From Cornus controversa (lineage: Eukaryota > Streptophyta > Magnoliopsida > Cornales > Cornaceae), in the NCBI GenBank assembly GCA_026545225.1, contig CM048845.1, forward strand, positions 77,144,033-77,208,032: 64,000 nucleotides of DNA, written 5' to 3'. Of this stretch, positions 48,671 through 61,200 are shown piece after piece. Below the pieces are notes generated by a model. It was not told the origin of the DNA. It did not search any database and saw only the letters and a list, made by a program, of their open reading frames with translations. Both the position numbers and the translations under genes were made by a program. Within the stretch, counting starts at the first letter, position 1. The number at the start of each line of letters is the position of its first letter.

Positions 48671-50358
48671 TGGATGTTAATACGAATTTTCACAGAAAGC
48701 AGTTTCAAGCAAGAGAGATGTGATATTTATTGAATTTTTTTTTTTAACCGAAAAAAAAGTAAGAGATGTGAAAGTTGAATTGTAGAAAGTGACTGTTTGG
48801 GAATGTATGAGTTTAGAGAATCTTTCAGAGATTTTGCATACAAATGGAATTCGATATAGTCAGTATTTAGAATGAGAAATCAAGGGTGATTATGCATTGT
48901 GCTGGTGTGGGATACCCATGGCATATATTTGTATCCTCTTTGCCAGATAGAGTTTCTTATAAGGTGAAGAGTCTAACGAGTAGACTAAATTGATACACTT
49001 GACACTTCCCATATTATAATGAAAACCTCCAATCTGTGAATACCCAAGTTCCGGTAAATTTGAAATGGAGAAGAAGTTGAAGCTTCCGAGCAGCTACATT
49101 GATTTATTTGTGGGTTATACCAACCAAACTGCTAACATCCATTGTTACAGTTAAGCCTTCCACAGAAAAACTAAAGCTTAACTAACCGTGACTTACTGAA
49201 TCTTTAATGTTTGAAATTTGATCCCATAGACGAGAAATATCCAATACATCTTGACTATTCCTACAATAAGAAATAAGTCATCAGCTTCACCTTACTCAAA
49301 TACTAGAAAACCTACATTCTATGAGTTCCTTAATTTCCAAATAATTTGAGCAAAGTAGCATACGAGATTTAAAAGTGTGAAGTGGTTCTATGGTTGATAA
49401 GCAGCAATTTTAGAAACATTGATCAACTGCACAGTGGGGATCAATTGAACCCATTCTGGGGTCTACCTTTGAACTTTCTCTCTCCTTTTTTTGAGATTGT
49501 GGCTGCAAGAGTGGCTGGAATTGTCCATCCATGTTATAGAAATTGCATTACCATTTTTTGCACAAATATCATTTGTAATATAAAATATTATTTTAATAGT
49601 AAGGTATGTTTACGATCTGTTGAAAGTTTCCTTAGCTGTATAATAAGTTCTCTCCCTAAAATCTAAGCATAATACATTTGAATTGCACTTATCTTTGTAT
49701 ATTAGAGTGATGAAGCTGGGCTGCCCTGACAAATAGTTTTTTGGTTTATATTTCGGCTTTATATGACAAGTCCTAGCTCTAAAACCTTTTAAATTGACCT
49801 CATCTTTCTTAGGTACTAAGTACATTTTAAGGAAATATATGCTGCCCTTATATTGTTTTTTTTTCCCAAGTATATTGTTTCATACTATATATGAGCAATT
49901 TTGTCTAATATTCAGAGATGAGTAATAGTTGATCTATCTGTCATCATAACTCTGTTTCAACTTGCCATCTGCCCCAGCATCTTCAGCATCATCCCTTGTA
50001 AGGAATTATCCTCAGAGCTTCAATTATCATATTTAACATAGCAGATGAATGTTTCTGACCTTATTATTTCATAAATTTTGCAGACATGAGAAATGAGAAG
50101 TCCAGTTAGTCCTGAATTTGCTTTCCCAAAAGCAGAGGATCTTTGCTGCAGCATGCTTGCAAAGACCTTTGTTTTGGGCAAAGATGCAATAAATGAAACA
50201 ATGTCCATCGATATAAGAACCAGTTGACTTCCATGGCCACATCTAAGTTCTCTTCTGTTCAAAAAAGAAAAAAGAAATTGAAAAAGCTGAGTAAGATGAT
50301 AAACATTGGAAGTTCCATTGTGAACAATAAACTTCAGCAAGTAGAAAAGAAATTCTAG

Positions 50359-50523
50359 GCTTATGAGAAGGTCAAATCAGCATTTGCAGCTACTGTACCA
50401 AAAGTCATAGTTAGTAATGGATCAGCCTTAATGAAGAACCAGTATATACTAACTCGGGCTTCTCTAGTAACCAGGGTTTTCAAAGAAGTGGCTAAGATGG
50501 CTGGACAAAAGACAATTGCTTAG
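50359..50523 (+). pseudogene. coding-like fragment, unknown family
   Basis: A 54-codon open tract with helix-like composition (AYEKVKSAFAATVPKVIV, then YILTRASLVTRVFKEVAKMA) ends at a TAG. After it the same frame remains protein-like for about 20 codons (ISKSPKASA, KKQPLKPIEKRF). No start codon, domain or spliced context is visible. It could be a decayed exon related to the fragments at 47.3-48.7 kb. Confidence 0.25.
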
Positions 50524-53310
50524 GTTCATATATCCAAGTCTCCTAAAGCTTCTGCATGAACCAAGAAGCAGCCTTTAAAGCCCATAGAGAAAAGGTTTGA
50601 TCTTATGATTCTTTATTTTTGTAAATAGCTTGGACAAAAACATTTTGTTCTGTAGTATTTGAAATATTTCTCATCATTTTCCTCACATAGTGAATATAGA
50701 ACAATGCGCCTTTTTAGTTGGATTCGGTTGCTTTATATTCTTGACATTTCAAATAAATTCTTTGTTGGTTCTCTTGTCTTTATCCTTTATCATCCTTTTG
50801 GGCTTCCATGTTCAATGATCTGCTTTTGAAATTGTGAACGCTTTTCTCTGTGGTTCACAGATATGGGGCCTTTCTCATTGAGACCATAAAGGAGAAAATG
50901 TTTCTAATCATTCCCACCAGAGTTTCTTTAATGGGCCATTTCTAATTTAGACATTTTGGGATGCATATTAGATTGTTTGGATATGCTATCTGGGCCCTTC
51001 AAAACTTGAATGAGAAGTTCTATTTGGACATATAAAATGATCTTTCCAGTGCTTCCAGACATAAGGGACACCTGTTTTCTGAAAACACAATAAAAATTTT
51101 CCATTCCTGGTAGATACTAGTTTATTAATCAAGTAAAAATCCATAACATAGAGAGACAAAAACATTAGAGCTTTCCCTGACAAATGTAATAAAGTGAGAG
51201 AGCTCACTCATTAGAAGTTTGGTTGTTTAACTTGTTTCTTCCTTTATGCATCAATTAATACCACTATAGATCGATGATCTCCACACTGTATGCCAGTTTG
51301 CTTCCCATACCTTGGCTGACCATGAAGATTGGATATTACTGCCAAAGATGGATGACCTAAGAAACACCACAGCTAAGAGGGACACTTGAGCTAATTAGAT
51401 TGATCAAAGTACAATAGACATGCTAGTGATTCAATAACTCCATGTCCTTCTTATACAATACATGATAGTCAGTTTATCTCATCCACAGCTTTAGAACGAG
51501 GAAAAAGAAGCAATTTTGGTTGGATGGGTTTTGGGTACTGTTCTCTTTATAAAGAAGCCCCCCACATACGCTATGTAGAGTTGAAACCTTGACGAAGACT
51601 GTTTAAAGATAAAACATATGTGAAACCTTTACAAAGACTGTTTCGAAGATATTGTAATGTTGGTAATAAAAGAAATGCAATGGTGATAGTAGGTTTATAA
51701 CACCATTATTTTTTGTTGTCGTACAATTCCACAATTTTTGTGGTCTAGTGACTGGTTCGGTTGGATTGTCAAAAACATTTGGTTCACAGCCTGCTTTTTT
51801 GTTGCTCATCTTGCTTTGCTCTTTCTAATGTGTTTGGATTGCTTTTGTTATCATGTTCTATGTTTGTCATTGCCTCTATTTGTGTTCTAACCTGCAATGT
51901 GTAGTGGTGAACTGAATCACAAAATAAAAGTTTGTTTTTGTTGTAGCATTTAACATGATCTGTATTGATGTGGTGACGAGTACTGAAGATGTATGTCAAG
52001 TTGTCAACTCTATCAATTTTCAACTTTTTACCTGCCAAGTCGGCAAGTATACATGTATGTATGTGGGTGTATATATATAATAGGCAAACTGAAATTATAT
52101 ATTAGTCCAGGGATGAGTGTGGGATCAATACAATGTGAATAGTTGTGAATGGTGGTAAATACAAAGTGATTTTTTTTTTTTTCCAACTTGACGCCTATTT
52201 TTGGTTGTCTGGGTTGAGAATGGAATCATTGGGACTATCAAATCCCAGCACTCATATTGTTAGAACCAGTCTGTTCCAAGTTGGGATTCTACATTATTTT
52301 TCTTCAAGTAAAATCTAATTTTTATCTGGAGTTGTGTGTGGAATTTTAAACTCAATTATATGAATAGATTTTGGCATTTAGAGATGGATGTGGACAGCCT
52401 GGATTGTTAGTATATTGAGAAGTCAATAATGATGGGAGAAAATATTTTTGTTTTGGTCCCTTGGAATAATTCTCTTGTCCATTTGGAAATTTGGATTGTG
52501 ATTTGGCAGATATTGTATATAATTGATTGATTTATTAGAATAATTTATATATAGATATCTACATACATACATATACGGCAGCAAATAAGATAAGAGGACC
52601 CCCGTGGGGTTGGGGAAGGGAATATTATAAAGGTTTGGGAGTTTAGAAGGCAGTGTGTTAAGGATATGTGTCCATAGGTTTTCCATGATGTATATATATA
52701 TATATAACATGATATTATATACACAATGTTATGGAACATATGGAGGACTTATCTTTATATAATAATGAATCATTTTTTTCACCGGACACTCGGCTGTTAT
52801 GCTCTCTTCTGTATAAAGGAAAATTGAGTTTTCAAACCTGCTTTTGCATTAACTTGTAAAAAAAAATTAAAATAGACCACTTCTTCATTTCCTGTTGCTA
52901 AGCAAATGATCACAATTGTTTATGTTGACCTTCTTTTGAAAAAAAATCATTGACAATGACCAGGGAATGGATGTGCAATACTGCAAGCAGCCAAATAATT
53001 TAGTAGATACCAAATATAGAGTTCGCCTCCTATATATATATAATATACACACACACACACATCTGTGGGAAATTGTTCTGCTTCCCTTATCCATGCTATT
53101 TATTAGCTGGGCCTCTTGTGTGAGCTTAAAAATGACTGAATTAAGTTGAAGTGGCCACCAAAGCGAACAGCTCATTCACGAGGTCATGTTCTGAAGGCTC
53201 CACTCGTCACATTATAGTGATATACCCTACGTCCATCATTTTCAGTGTTGAGGGACCACTTTGAAGCAACTTTTATGTACTACCATTTTTTATGATGAAG
53301 ATAAATGTCT

Positions 53311-53333
53311 ATATATATATATATAGAGAGAGG

Positions 53334-53380
<47 letters not shown>

Positions 53381-53401
53381 TTTGTGTGTGTGTGTGTGTG
53401 G
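53311..53401. repeat. compound microsatellite (AT)n(GA)n(GT)n
   Basis: An AT run passes into about 25 GA units, then a GT run, in the intergenic region. Confidence 0.9.
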
Positions 53402-55702
53402 TGTAAGTTGGGTAATGGCGTAACGTAGACGGATTTGGTTTGGCTTGCAAGTTGCAAAAGCTTCTTTAGCGATTGCTTCAATAATGAAGAGTAACCTAAT
53501 TAATTACAATCAAAACCTTGCTAGCTAAGTTTTCTAGAAAGAGGATTCTTTGTGTGTATGCACTTGTACCAACAAATCACATTTTTCAGACGACTAGCCC
53601 GTGCATGAGATTTCTGTCACTAATTGAAGAGACGAAACTTCTGCTACTAATTGAAGAGACTAGCAATGTACTTAATTATAATAGTACCTCCTTTAAAATT
53701 GGAAACAAACTTAAATTAACTATTCTTTTAAATCATATTAATTTTTGGGTTTGTGTGTATCTTGTTTAAAATGCAGAACTAGTTTAAATTTAAGCCTTGT
53801 TTAACCCAAATAATCATGATTTAATGTAGTCAAATAAAAGTATGCATAAATTTGAATAGGTTGGCTTTTAGTTAGACCCCAAGATCATGAAGCACACAAT
53901 TGTAGTACTCGACTTTGAAAAGCATTTGTCATTTCTTTATTAAACATCAAATGCAAGTGCAATAGTAAAAATATCAGTAAGTTTAGTAGTAGTTTTTCAT
54001 TTTGTCAAAATAATTTTAATGACACTCCTTCACTTTTTAACATAAAAAGTTAAAGCTTAAGTCTCGGACAAAGTTACAATTTCAGTCTAAAATTAATTCT
54101 TCACTTTTTAAAATAAAATTTTATCAACACCTAACTTTCGAACAAAGTTAGGATCTTGATAATATTGTTTTAATCAATTTGTAAACTACATTATGACACT
54201 AACTATCATTTGTATATCAAATGAGAGGATTTGATAAGGTTCAATCTTCAGAATATCGATTTTGATCGAGAAATTATTAGCTACTTCCCGACCTAACGTA
54301 ATGGTTTGAAATCAACAGTAACACGTTGCATGTGCATTCGTTGTGGAAATCATTAGTAACACGTTATATGTGTATATCTGTTCGGTGTTATTTCATGTGA
54401 TGCAGTGTTATAATAATCTCTCCTGTGGTCCAGCAGTCACCGAAATATGCTGCCACGTCAGCACTTTGAGCAACTTTAACATTGCTTTGTCTTGCTTGCT
54501 TGTGGGACAGAAGGCATCCAAGGACTTTGGCCCATACCAACACCATCATCGCACTCACATTATGACACCTGTTATACGGTGCCACGTTATCTCATTATTC
54601 CATGCGCATTATCCAAAGCTCCCACAGGGAAAATAAATTAAAAGAAATAGCTTTCATGACCGACAATTTAATGCATTGCTGGTTTTTGCCAATTTCATAC
54701 TAAAATCTACCATCAAATGCTACCACTTAGAAATGATCTCAATTTTTAGACTAGTATAGTATGTGAATGAATTATGAACAATATTGAACAAGACTCATCT
54801 AAGATTGTTAACATTGAACTTGTATAAATTTAAACTTTGTTTCAGACTTGGTTCGTTTATAATCTGATACCACTTCTTTCAAATACAAAGACTCACTAAT
54901 CTCGATCATGTCCTCCTTACATTAGAGAATATAGATACACTGACCTTAATTGGTTCAGGTTAAGAAATCAAAATACAAAAAATAATTTTAGGCTTATAAA
55001 GGGCTGTTTTTTGAAAATATATAATTTTTTTTTAACTCACTTTTTAGAAAACAATATTTTAAAAGTTATTAATTAAATGAATTTTTTTACAGTGTAAACT
55101 GTTTTTTTTATTTTATGAAAAAAAAAAAAAAAGAAGAAAATAGCTGGCCAATTAATGTGGATCAGAGACAGAGGAACGTTACCAAAGACTCTTTTAACAT
55201 TTTAAAATCACAGAAGAAGCATGCACCCTTGGGTACTGTGGGCAGTTAATGACAAGAGCCAATAGTATCTGCATCACACACAGACATACACAGTACTTTA
55301 ACAGCTGGAAATCCAACCGAAACTCGAGGTGCAGTAACGGTCCGAACTTCCAGCTGTAATCCAACAACAACGGCGCATTTTAACATATTCTGCTACTGTG
55401 AGCGCCCTTACGGAGGCGTAGACTAACCGGGACTGTCGTCCTTCTCTGCTCTTTGATTCTTTCTTTATATTTTTGGAACAATATTTCTGATTTTTGTAAT
55501 ATTAATACTGGATTAGTACCAGTAAGTACGTACTAATAAGTATGAATGAAATCATATTATACAGGACAACAATTTTACACGTGCGAAAAAATGACAGATG
55601 ATTGAACACACACGTACCAGCTCCACCGACGGAGTAGTACCTGTAAACTCAAAAGATAGGGGATAGAGAGAAGATCACAGAGCTAGAAACCTAAAATGCG
55701 GA

Positions 55703-56050
55703 CTAGAAATCGCCGATTTTCCGGTGGAATCGATATTCTGGAGCACGCTTTCCAACCTCCTGCAAGTTTCTGAGGCTCCGAATCGCCAAAACATCGCCCT
55801 TTTTGATCTCCAAAACTCCTCCGAAATCGTCAGTCTCTGTCAAATCTACACACCACCACAAAGCAGAGAACACATGATTAAACAACGAAAACATTTCCAA
55901 AGATCACGAAAAAGCTTGACTTCAATCTGCATTATACCTAGAGGCTTCGATAATTGATTGAAGCCATTGAACTGATTAGTTAAATCTGAAAAAAACATAA
56001 ATAGGGATAGAAGAGTTAGAATCAAATTGATAAACAGAAATGCATGCTTC

Positions 56051-56087
<37 letters not shown>

Positions 56088-56364
56088 GTTGATTTTGATT
56101 ACCTATTTGAGAGGGATCGTGAGAGGAGAGGTAGAGGACGAGGAAGCAGAGGACGATGAGGAGTGGAATGGAGTGTACGAATCTCTCTGGTCTTGAAGCC
56201 GATTTGTGAGGCTTCTGTGACTTGTCTTCGTAGTCGTCGATGAGTGAAGAAACTTGGTCCTTTCGGCTCTGGTCTTCTACTGTGAGGGTCTCTTCCTTCA
56301 CTGCTCCACCTCCTCCATGATTGTGGTGCTTCAACGCGGGTGAGCCGAGAGACTGCCTGTGCAT
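55703..56364 (-). CDS. plant single-pass membrane protein of unknown function (three exons)
   Basis: Exons in transcription order are 56364-56103, 55985-55938 and 55845-55703; all are GT-AG and in frame, giving 150 residues. The protein starts MHRQSLGSPALKHHNHGGGG, has a hydrophilic acidic/basic stretch (TVEDQSRKDQVSSLIDDYED), one membrane segment at about 65-82 (SIPLLIVLCFLVLYLSS), and a C-terminal domain with IKKGDVLAIRSLRNLQEVGK and a basic end (FHRKIGDF). There is no signal peptide, so the N-terminus probably faces the cytosol. Exon 2 is only 48 bp; exons 2 and 3 both open with the residues DLT. I recall similar uncharacterised plant proteins, but no known function. Confidence 0.78.
56055..56084. 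repeat. (AT)n microsatellite in an intron
   Basis: About 15 AT units within the 117-bp first intron of the small membrane protein gene. Confidence 0.85.
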
Positions 56365-58213
56365 GGTCGATGTAGAGAGAGAAAGAGAGAGAAGATGTAG
56401 TGTTTGTGCCCGAGAAAGACAAGTTTTTGCTGGTCTGGGTTTTAATAGCGCCTCACTTTGTTTCTCTTTCTTTATTTTTATTTTTTCATATTTATCCTTC
56501 AATTTTGTTGAAATATAGGAAGGAAATACTGCGTTGCCTACAGTTTCCAAAATGTGAAAAAGTAATGAAAATTTACCTCCACAGTAGAAATGCAGAAAGC
56601 GAATATTGACTTGCCTACCGTAAACGGTAAATGTGGGGCTTGTCAACTTTTTCTGTCATCGGAAATAGAATTCATGTTACAAATACAAATAACGCTTTTA
56701 TGGTAAAGTGTGTTCAATAATGATATTGGAAAGTAATGTTAGAAGTGTGACAAGATTTGATAAGTAAAATGGTTAGTTAAAATAAGAATTTTTATTTAAA
56801 CAGTTCATTACTATTGTATTTTTGTTAGTAATCAAATGACAACAAAAATTATTAAATGTGGTTCACTACAATAAAACACATGTAATACAAAATATAAAAC
56901 AGAAACGGACCAAATATGCCCATAATAAACTCTTTTCAAATAAAGTAATTTTTTTTTTATTAGTATTTTTAAATCTCCCACCGCTTATAAGATTTGTGAA
57001 TTACAAATGAATGAAATGATTAACATGATCCTGTCAAAAAAAAAAAATTTATAAGTGAGCCAACTTGTGAGTTTTATCCTAGTGTAGCATAATTCTAAAT
57101 AAATGTGTCAAAATAACTAAAAATAAAATCATATGAACTAGACCGAGTTAAAGCTTTGATTTTGTTAAAAAAGAGAGAGAAAATATAAAATTGACTTAAA
57201 AGATGTGACCTTAAATCAATTTTAATACCAAATTATGTTCGTATCTCAAAATTAAGCATATTCAGATCAAAATCAGAGAGCTCATTATTATCATATTATG
57301 TAATGAAGTGAATGCACCTCATTATAACCTTGATTCGGTTACGTAACTTACGTTTTTGAAAATAGTTTTTTATTTTTAGAAAACTAGAAACAGATATTTT
57401 ACAATTTTGGAAACTAAGTTAAAAAAAAATCTCAATTCAAATATATACATACATATATCTTATGTAAGTATTTGAAAGTTGTATTATTATTTTTTAGAGT
57501 TATTTAAAATTGTTTTCGAATGACTGAACCAAGTAAGCCATGGACTACTCTTTCCTTGTAACATTTACAATTTTCACATAAAAAACAAGCTAGTTGAATA
57601 AGGAGAACTCTTAACCCTTATGACTCATTTGGATTGATAGATTTGAAATGAGTGGATTCATTTTTATTAATTTAAAGAGTGTACATTTATGAAATAAAAA
57701 GAAAAAAAAAACAAAATAGATGTATGGTAAGACAGAATTTAATATATTTGTTAGATAAAAAACATCAGTCATCAGATATGCGTTAAGAGAAGAAAACCAT
57801 TTTTCATGATGGTTTTCACTTTCCATGTGATATATATATATAGTCAGCAAAGCTCAACTTCCTCAGTCCAATCAAAATCCGAAGATTGGGTTTGATATCA
57901 GCCCAGACCATCCAGATCACTTGGTTTAGCTGCGTTTCAGGCCGAATGAGTGGACCGGGCCCAATTTTCAGAAGAAAGAGCAGCATTATCCTTGTAACAG
58001 TAACCATTGGCCCTGATGACATATGTGATAGCGTCACGGAGCGGTGACTATAGCTCTTGCTGACTACTGAAGATCCAAATTTCTGGCGACTCCCAAATGA
58101 ATAGGTAGTGACTTGCGAGAAACGAAAACCGAACCGAATCACAGAAAGAAAAACTAGAGACTGTGTGAGAGGAGAGTTTGATATAAACAGAGTTTTAGAG
58201 AGAGAGAGAGAGA
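56365..58213. other. divergent intergenic region
   Basis: It lies between two genes transcribed away from each other and must hold both promoters. Mostly AT-rich; no gene is supported. A (GA)n run directly precedes the right-hand gene's start. Confidence 0.55.
56440..56447 (-). promoter_or_regulatory. TATA-like box of the membrane protein gene
   Basis: On the minus strand GCTATTAAAACCC lies about 76 bp before the start codon, a plausible distance if the leader is short. Confidence 0.4.
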
Positions 58214-61200
58214 ATGGTGCTGTGGGAGATCACATTGGGAACCGCTTATTTCTTGGGTCTGAAACGAACTTACAGGCTCGCTCTGAAGATTCAACGTCGC
58301 CTTATTAGCCCTAAGCGTCCAAAGATCCGCCAATTTGTTCATAGGTAATTCTTTTTCTCTCTCTACAGTCTCTTGTTGATTGCTTTATCATTTCGATCAC
58401 TTGTATCGTTTTTAGGTATTTGTTAGACTATATGTGATCAAGTTTTTTTTATTTTTTATTTTGGTTGATTCGTAATGGATATTGACGTTATCACTTAGTA
58501 ATAGGAATATCATGGTGGTTATTTTGGATAAATGATGGATTTGAGCTCAAATAAAAGTTTTGAGTATTGAAGTTGGATTCGAAAGTGTAAGGTGACGTTA
58601 GATTAGAGGCATGGATTAGTGAGGTGATTATAAAGCCATGCAACCTAACTTGGTTCTGCCATGAGGTTCTGATGAGATTGGTCACTGCCATTTGCAATAC
58701 GGCATGTCTAATTTAATGTTTAATGGAATTAATTGGGTGTTAGGCTTAATTCTGAGTAAGGTTTCCTGAACGGATCAAGGTGATTATGGAGTTTATTAGA
58801 AATGAACATTAGAGTGGTTGGACATTTTGGGTCTTTGCCTAATTGATATGGGAGAAAATTTGTAAACCATAGAGCTCATGTAAGTTGAATAGAGCATCTT
58901 TAAAAAGCTTATTCACACCCTATTTCAAGTTTATTCTATGATTTTTCAGTACTAATGGCTTCAAAGTATTTTTTATTACTGAAGATCTTCCACCCTCTAA
59001 GCATCTAAACATCCTTCAAATGTTTATGTAACATGCAGATTGTTACTTGATATTTTGAACAACAAAAGTAGTTCCAAATAAATTTATCAGAGTCCATGTT
59101 GATTCTATTACGTTTCATTCTTCTTTCATTAACACTATGCTAACTCTTCCTCAGTTTGAAATTTTATTATTTAAACTTGAAGGAACATGAAATGGGATCA
59201 AGTAGTTGTCTAATGATAGCCAAATTGTCATATTAGGAGTGGTAATGCCTTTTTTTTTGGGTAAGAACTGTTAATGGATTATTTCCAGCTTCTGATCCGT
59301 CCCTTGTTTAATCTGGCCGCAAGCTACTTTCTTTTCCGTGATTTCCAAAGTGATTTACCTACAAGAGTAGAAGAGCTTCATCTATTCAAAACGATTTACC
59401 TACAATAGGATGGGGATCATGTTGCCAATCCTTTTGTATCTTACCTGCACAAACCATTTCCTAGTCCACGAGGTGATTTGTAAACTCACATCTTAATTTT
59501 TTTACTTGACAAAAAAATATCTCATTTAATGGATTAACTTTGTAGTCATTGACCTTTTGATCATAAGTAGGGATAGGAAATAAGTTGGGAGGTTGCAAAA
59601 ATAAATTTTAAAATGGGCTAATGTGACCTCTAAATCTGTGTCTTCTTGAGGTTGTGGCCTCTTCTCACATCATCTCAACATTGGATTCAAATCAGGGAAA
59701 ATTTGGAAGGTCCACTTAGAGTAAGATCATAAAGCTTATAGTTTTTTATCTTGCTCCACAAGTACATAGGTTACACAATCACATTTATCGGACACGGATT
59801 TGACACAGGATGAACGCATTGGCATGTTAAATTTCTTAGACATCGTGCCAAAGTAGGTGAGGCTACGACAGAAATAAAAAATACATACATATAAACGCAA
59901 GTGTGCACCTATACATCACAATTCATCTCCTTCCTAACCACTACCCTTCTTCCTTTGTTTTAACCCTTATCATGTTCATTTGTGCGTTAAAACTTCTAAT
60001 CTTCTGACTTGAACATTTATTATGTAACTTTTCTACATGAGTTTATTTATTTATTATTATTTAGAAAAATTAGATGGAAAAGCTTGTGTAAATTCTGTAG
60101 ATCATTCCACCATGTACCAATCAACCGTATGAATCATTTGTTCAGCCAAGAGCTTGAGCATGCATGATTGTAGGCACCTACCTCTTGCAACTCTTATATA
60201 TTATGTTATAATTCTGTAATTAGTAATTTTATTTGATCTCTTAACTGTAGTCTATTTTGTCATAGTACTTTGAACCATTCACTCCAAAAGTTGTAACAAG
60301 GTTTAGGAAGCTTTATAAATGCTTGTCTTTAGGTGAGGTGGTTATTAGACATCTCAGAGCTTTGTAAAGTAAATGGTATTTTCATAATGCATAGGTCTAA
60401 AAGCCAAGGCTTAAATGAAAGGCGCTCCTTTTGTAACTATTTATAACTCCGTTTGCAAGGCTATGCTCCATGTGAGCATACTTTTGTATAGTGCAGAATT
60501 TCTTAACTGAGTCATATTATTTAGTTATTTGGTTATATTTAAAAAAATAATAATAATCATGGTCCTACCACCCAATCTGATTATGTTTGTGAATTGAAAC
60601 AATTGATCATGTTTATATTTTTGGTAATTCTATGGACAATGTTCATATTACTATTCTACTATGCTCTTATAATGTCAAATGTATTCTTTTCGTTAGTTTT
60701 ATTTGTTTCTTGCTCTTTATACTAATTTCTGTAATTATATATTTTACAAGGGTGACAATACTCTCGCTCCAAGAAGAGCCAATGGCCATCCACCCTCTTT
60801 TCTTAAACAGTGGAATGGCAGAACTGCCTCTTGGCATTCTCTAACACAGCTTGCTTAAAAAGTGGAGCCTATTTCCTTCCATTTAAGTTTCAATCAAAAG
60901 TTCATTGTTCTCTCTCTCTTTTTAAGAGTTTAAATTTACCTTTTAAGAGTTACTAATACTCTAAAGTCTAAAGTCAATCTGATGCAGACCCTATGATCCG
61001 ATATCTTGATAACACAAACCAGTCAACCCTGCCCTAACTTTATTGTGTTTAAGCTGGTTTGCTTGATTATGTTGTCTTTCTTCACTTGCTAACTCCAACC
61101 CGATCCAACTCATTGTCTCCCCTAAGTGAGAGTGAATCCATAAAGCTAACACTACTAGCTCATTGTTGGCAAGACCATTAGATATCATAAAATTCATGAA

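Larger units (their letters stand above)
48671..55702. other. 7-kb gene-poor intergenic region
   Basis: AT-rich DNA with many microsatellites. A coding-like tract at 50359-50523 is the only candidate gene piece. Other short open frames have no recognisable features. Confidence 0.5.
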
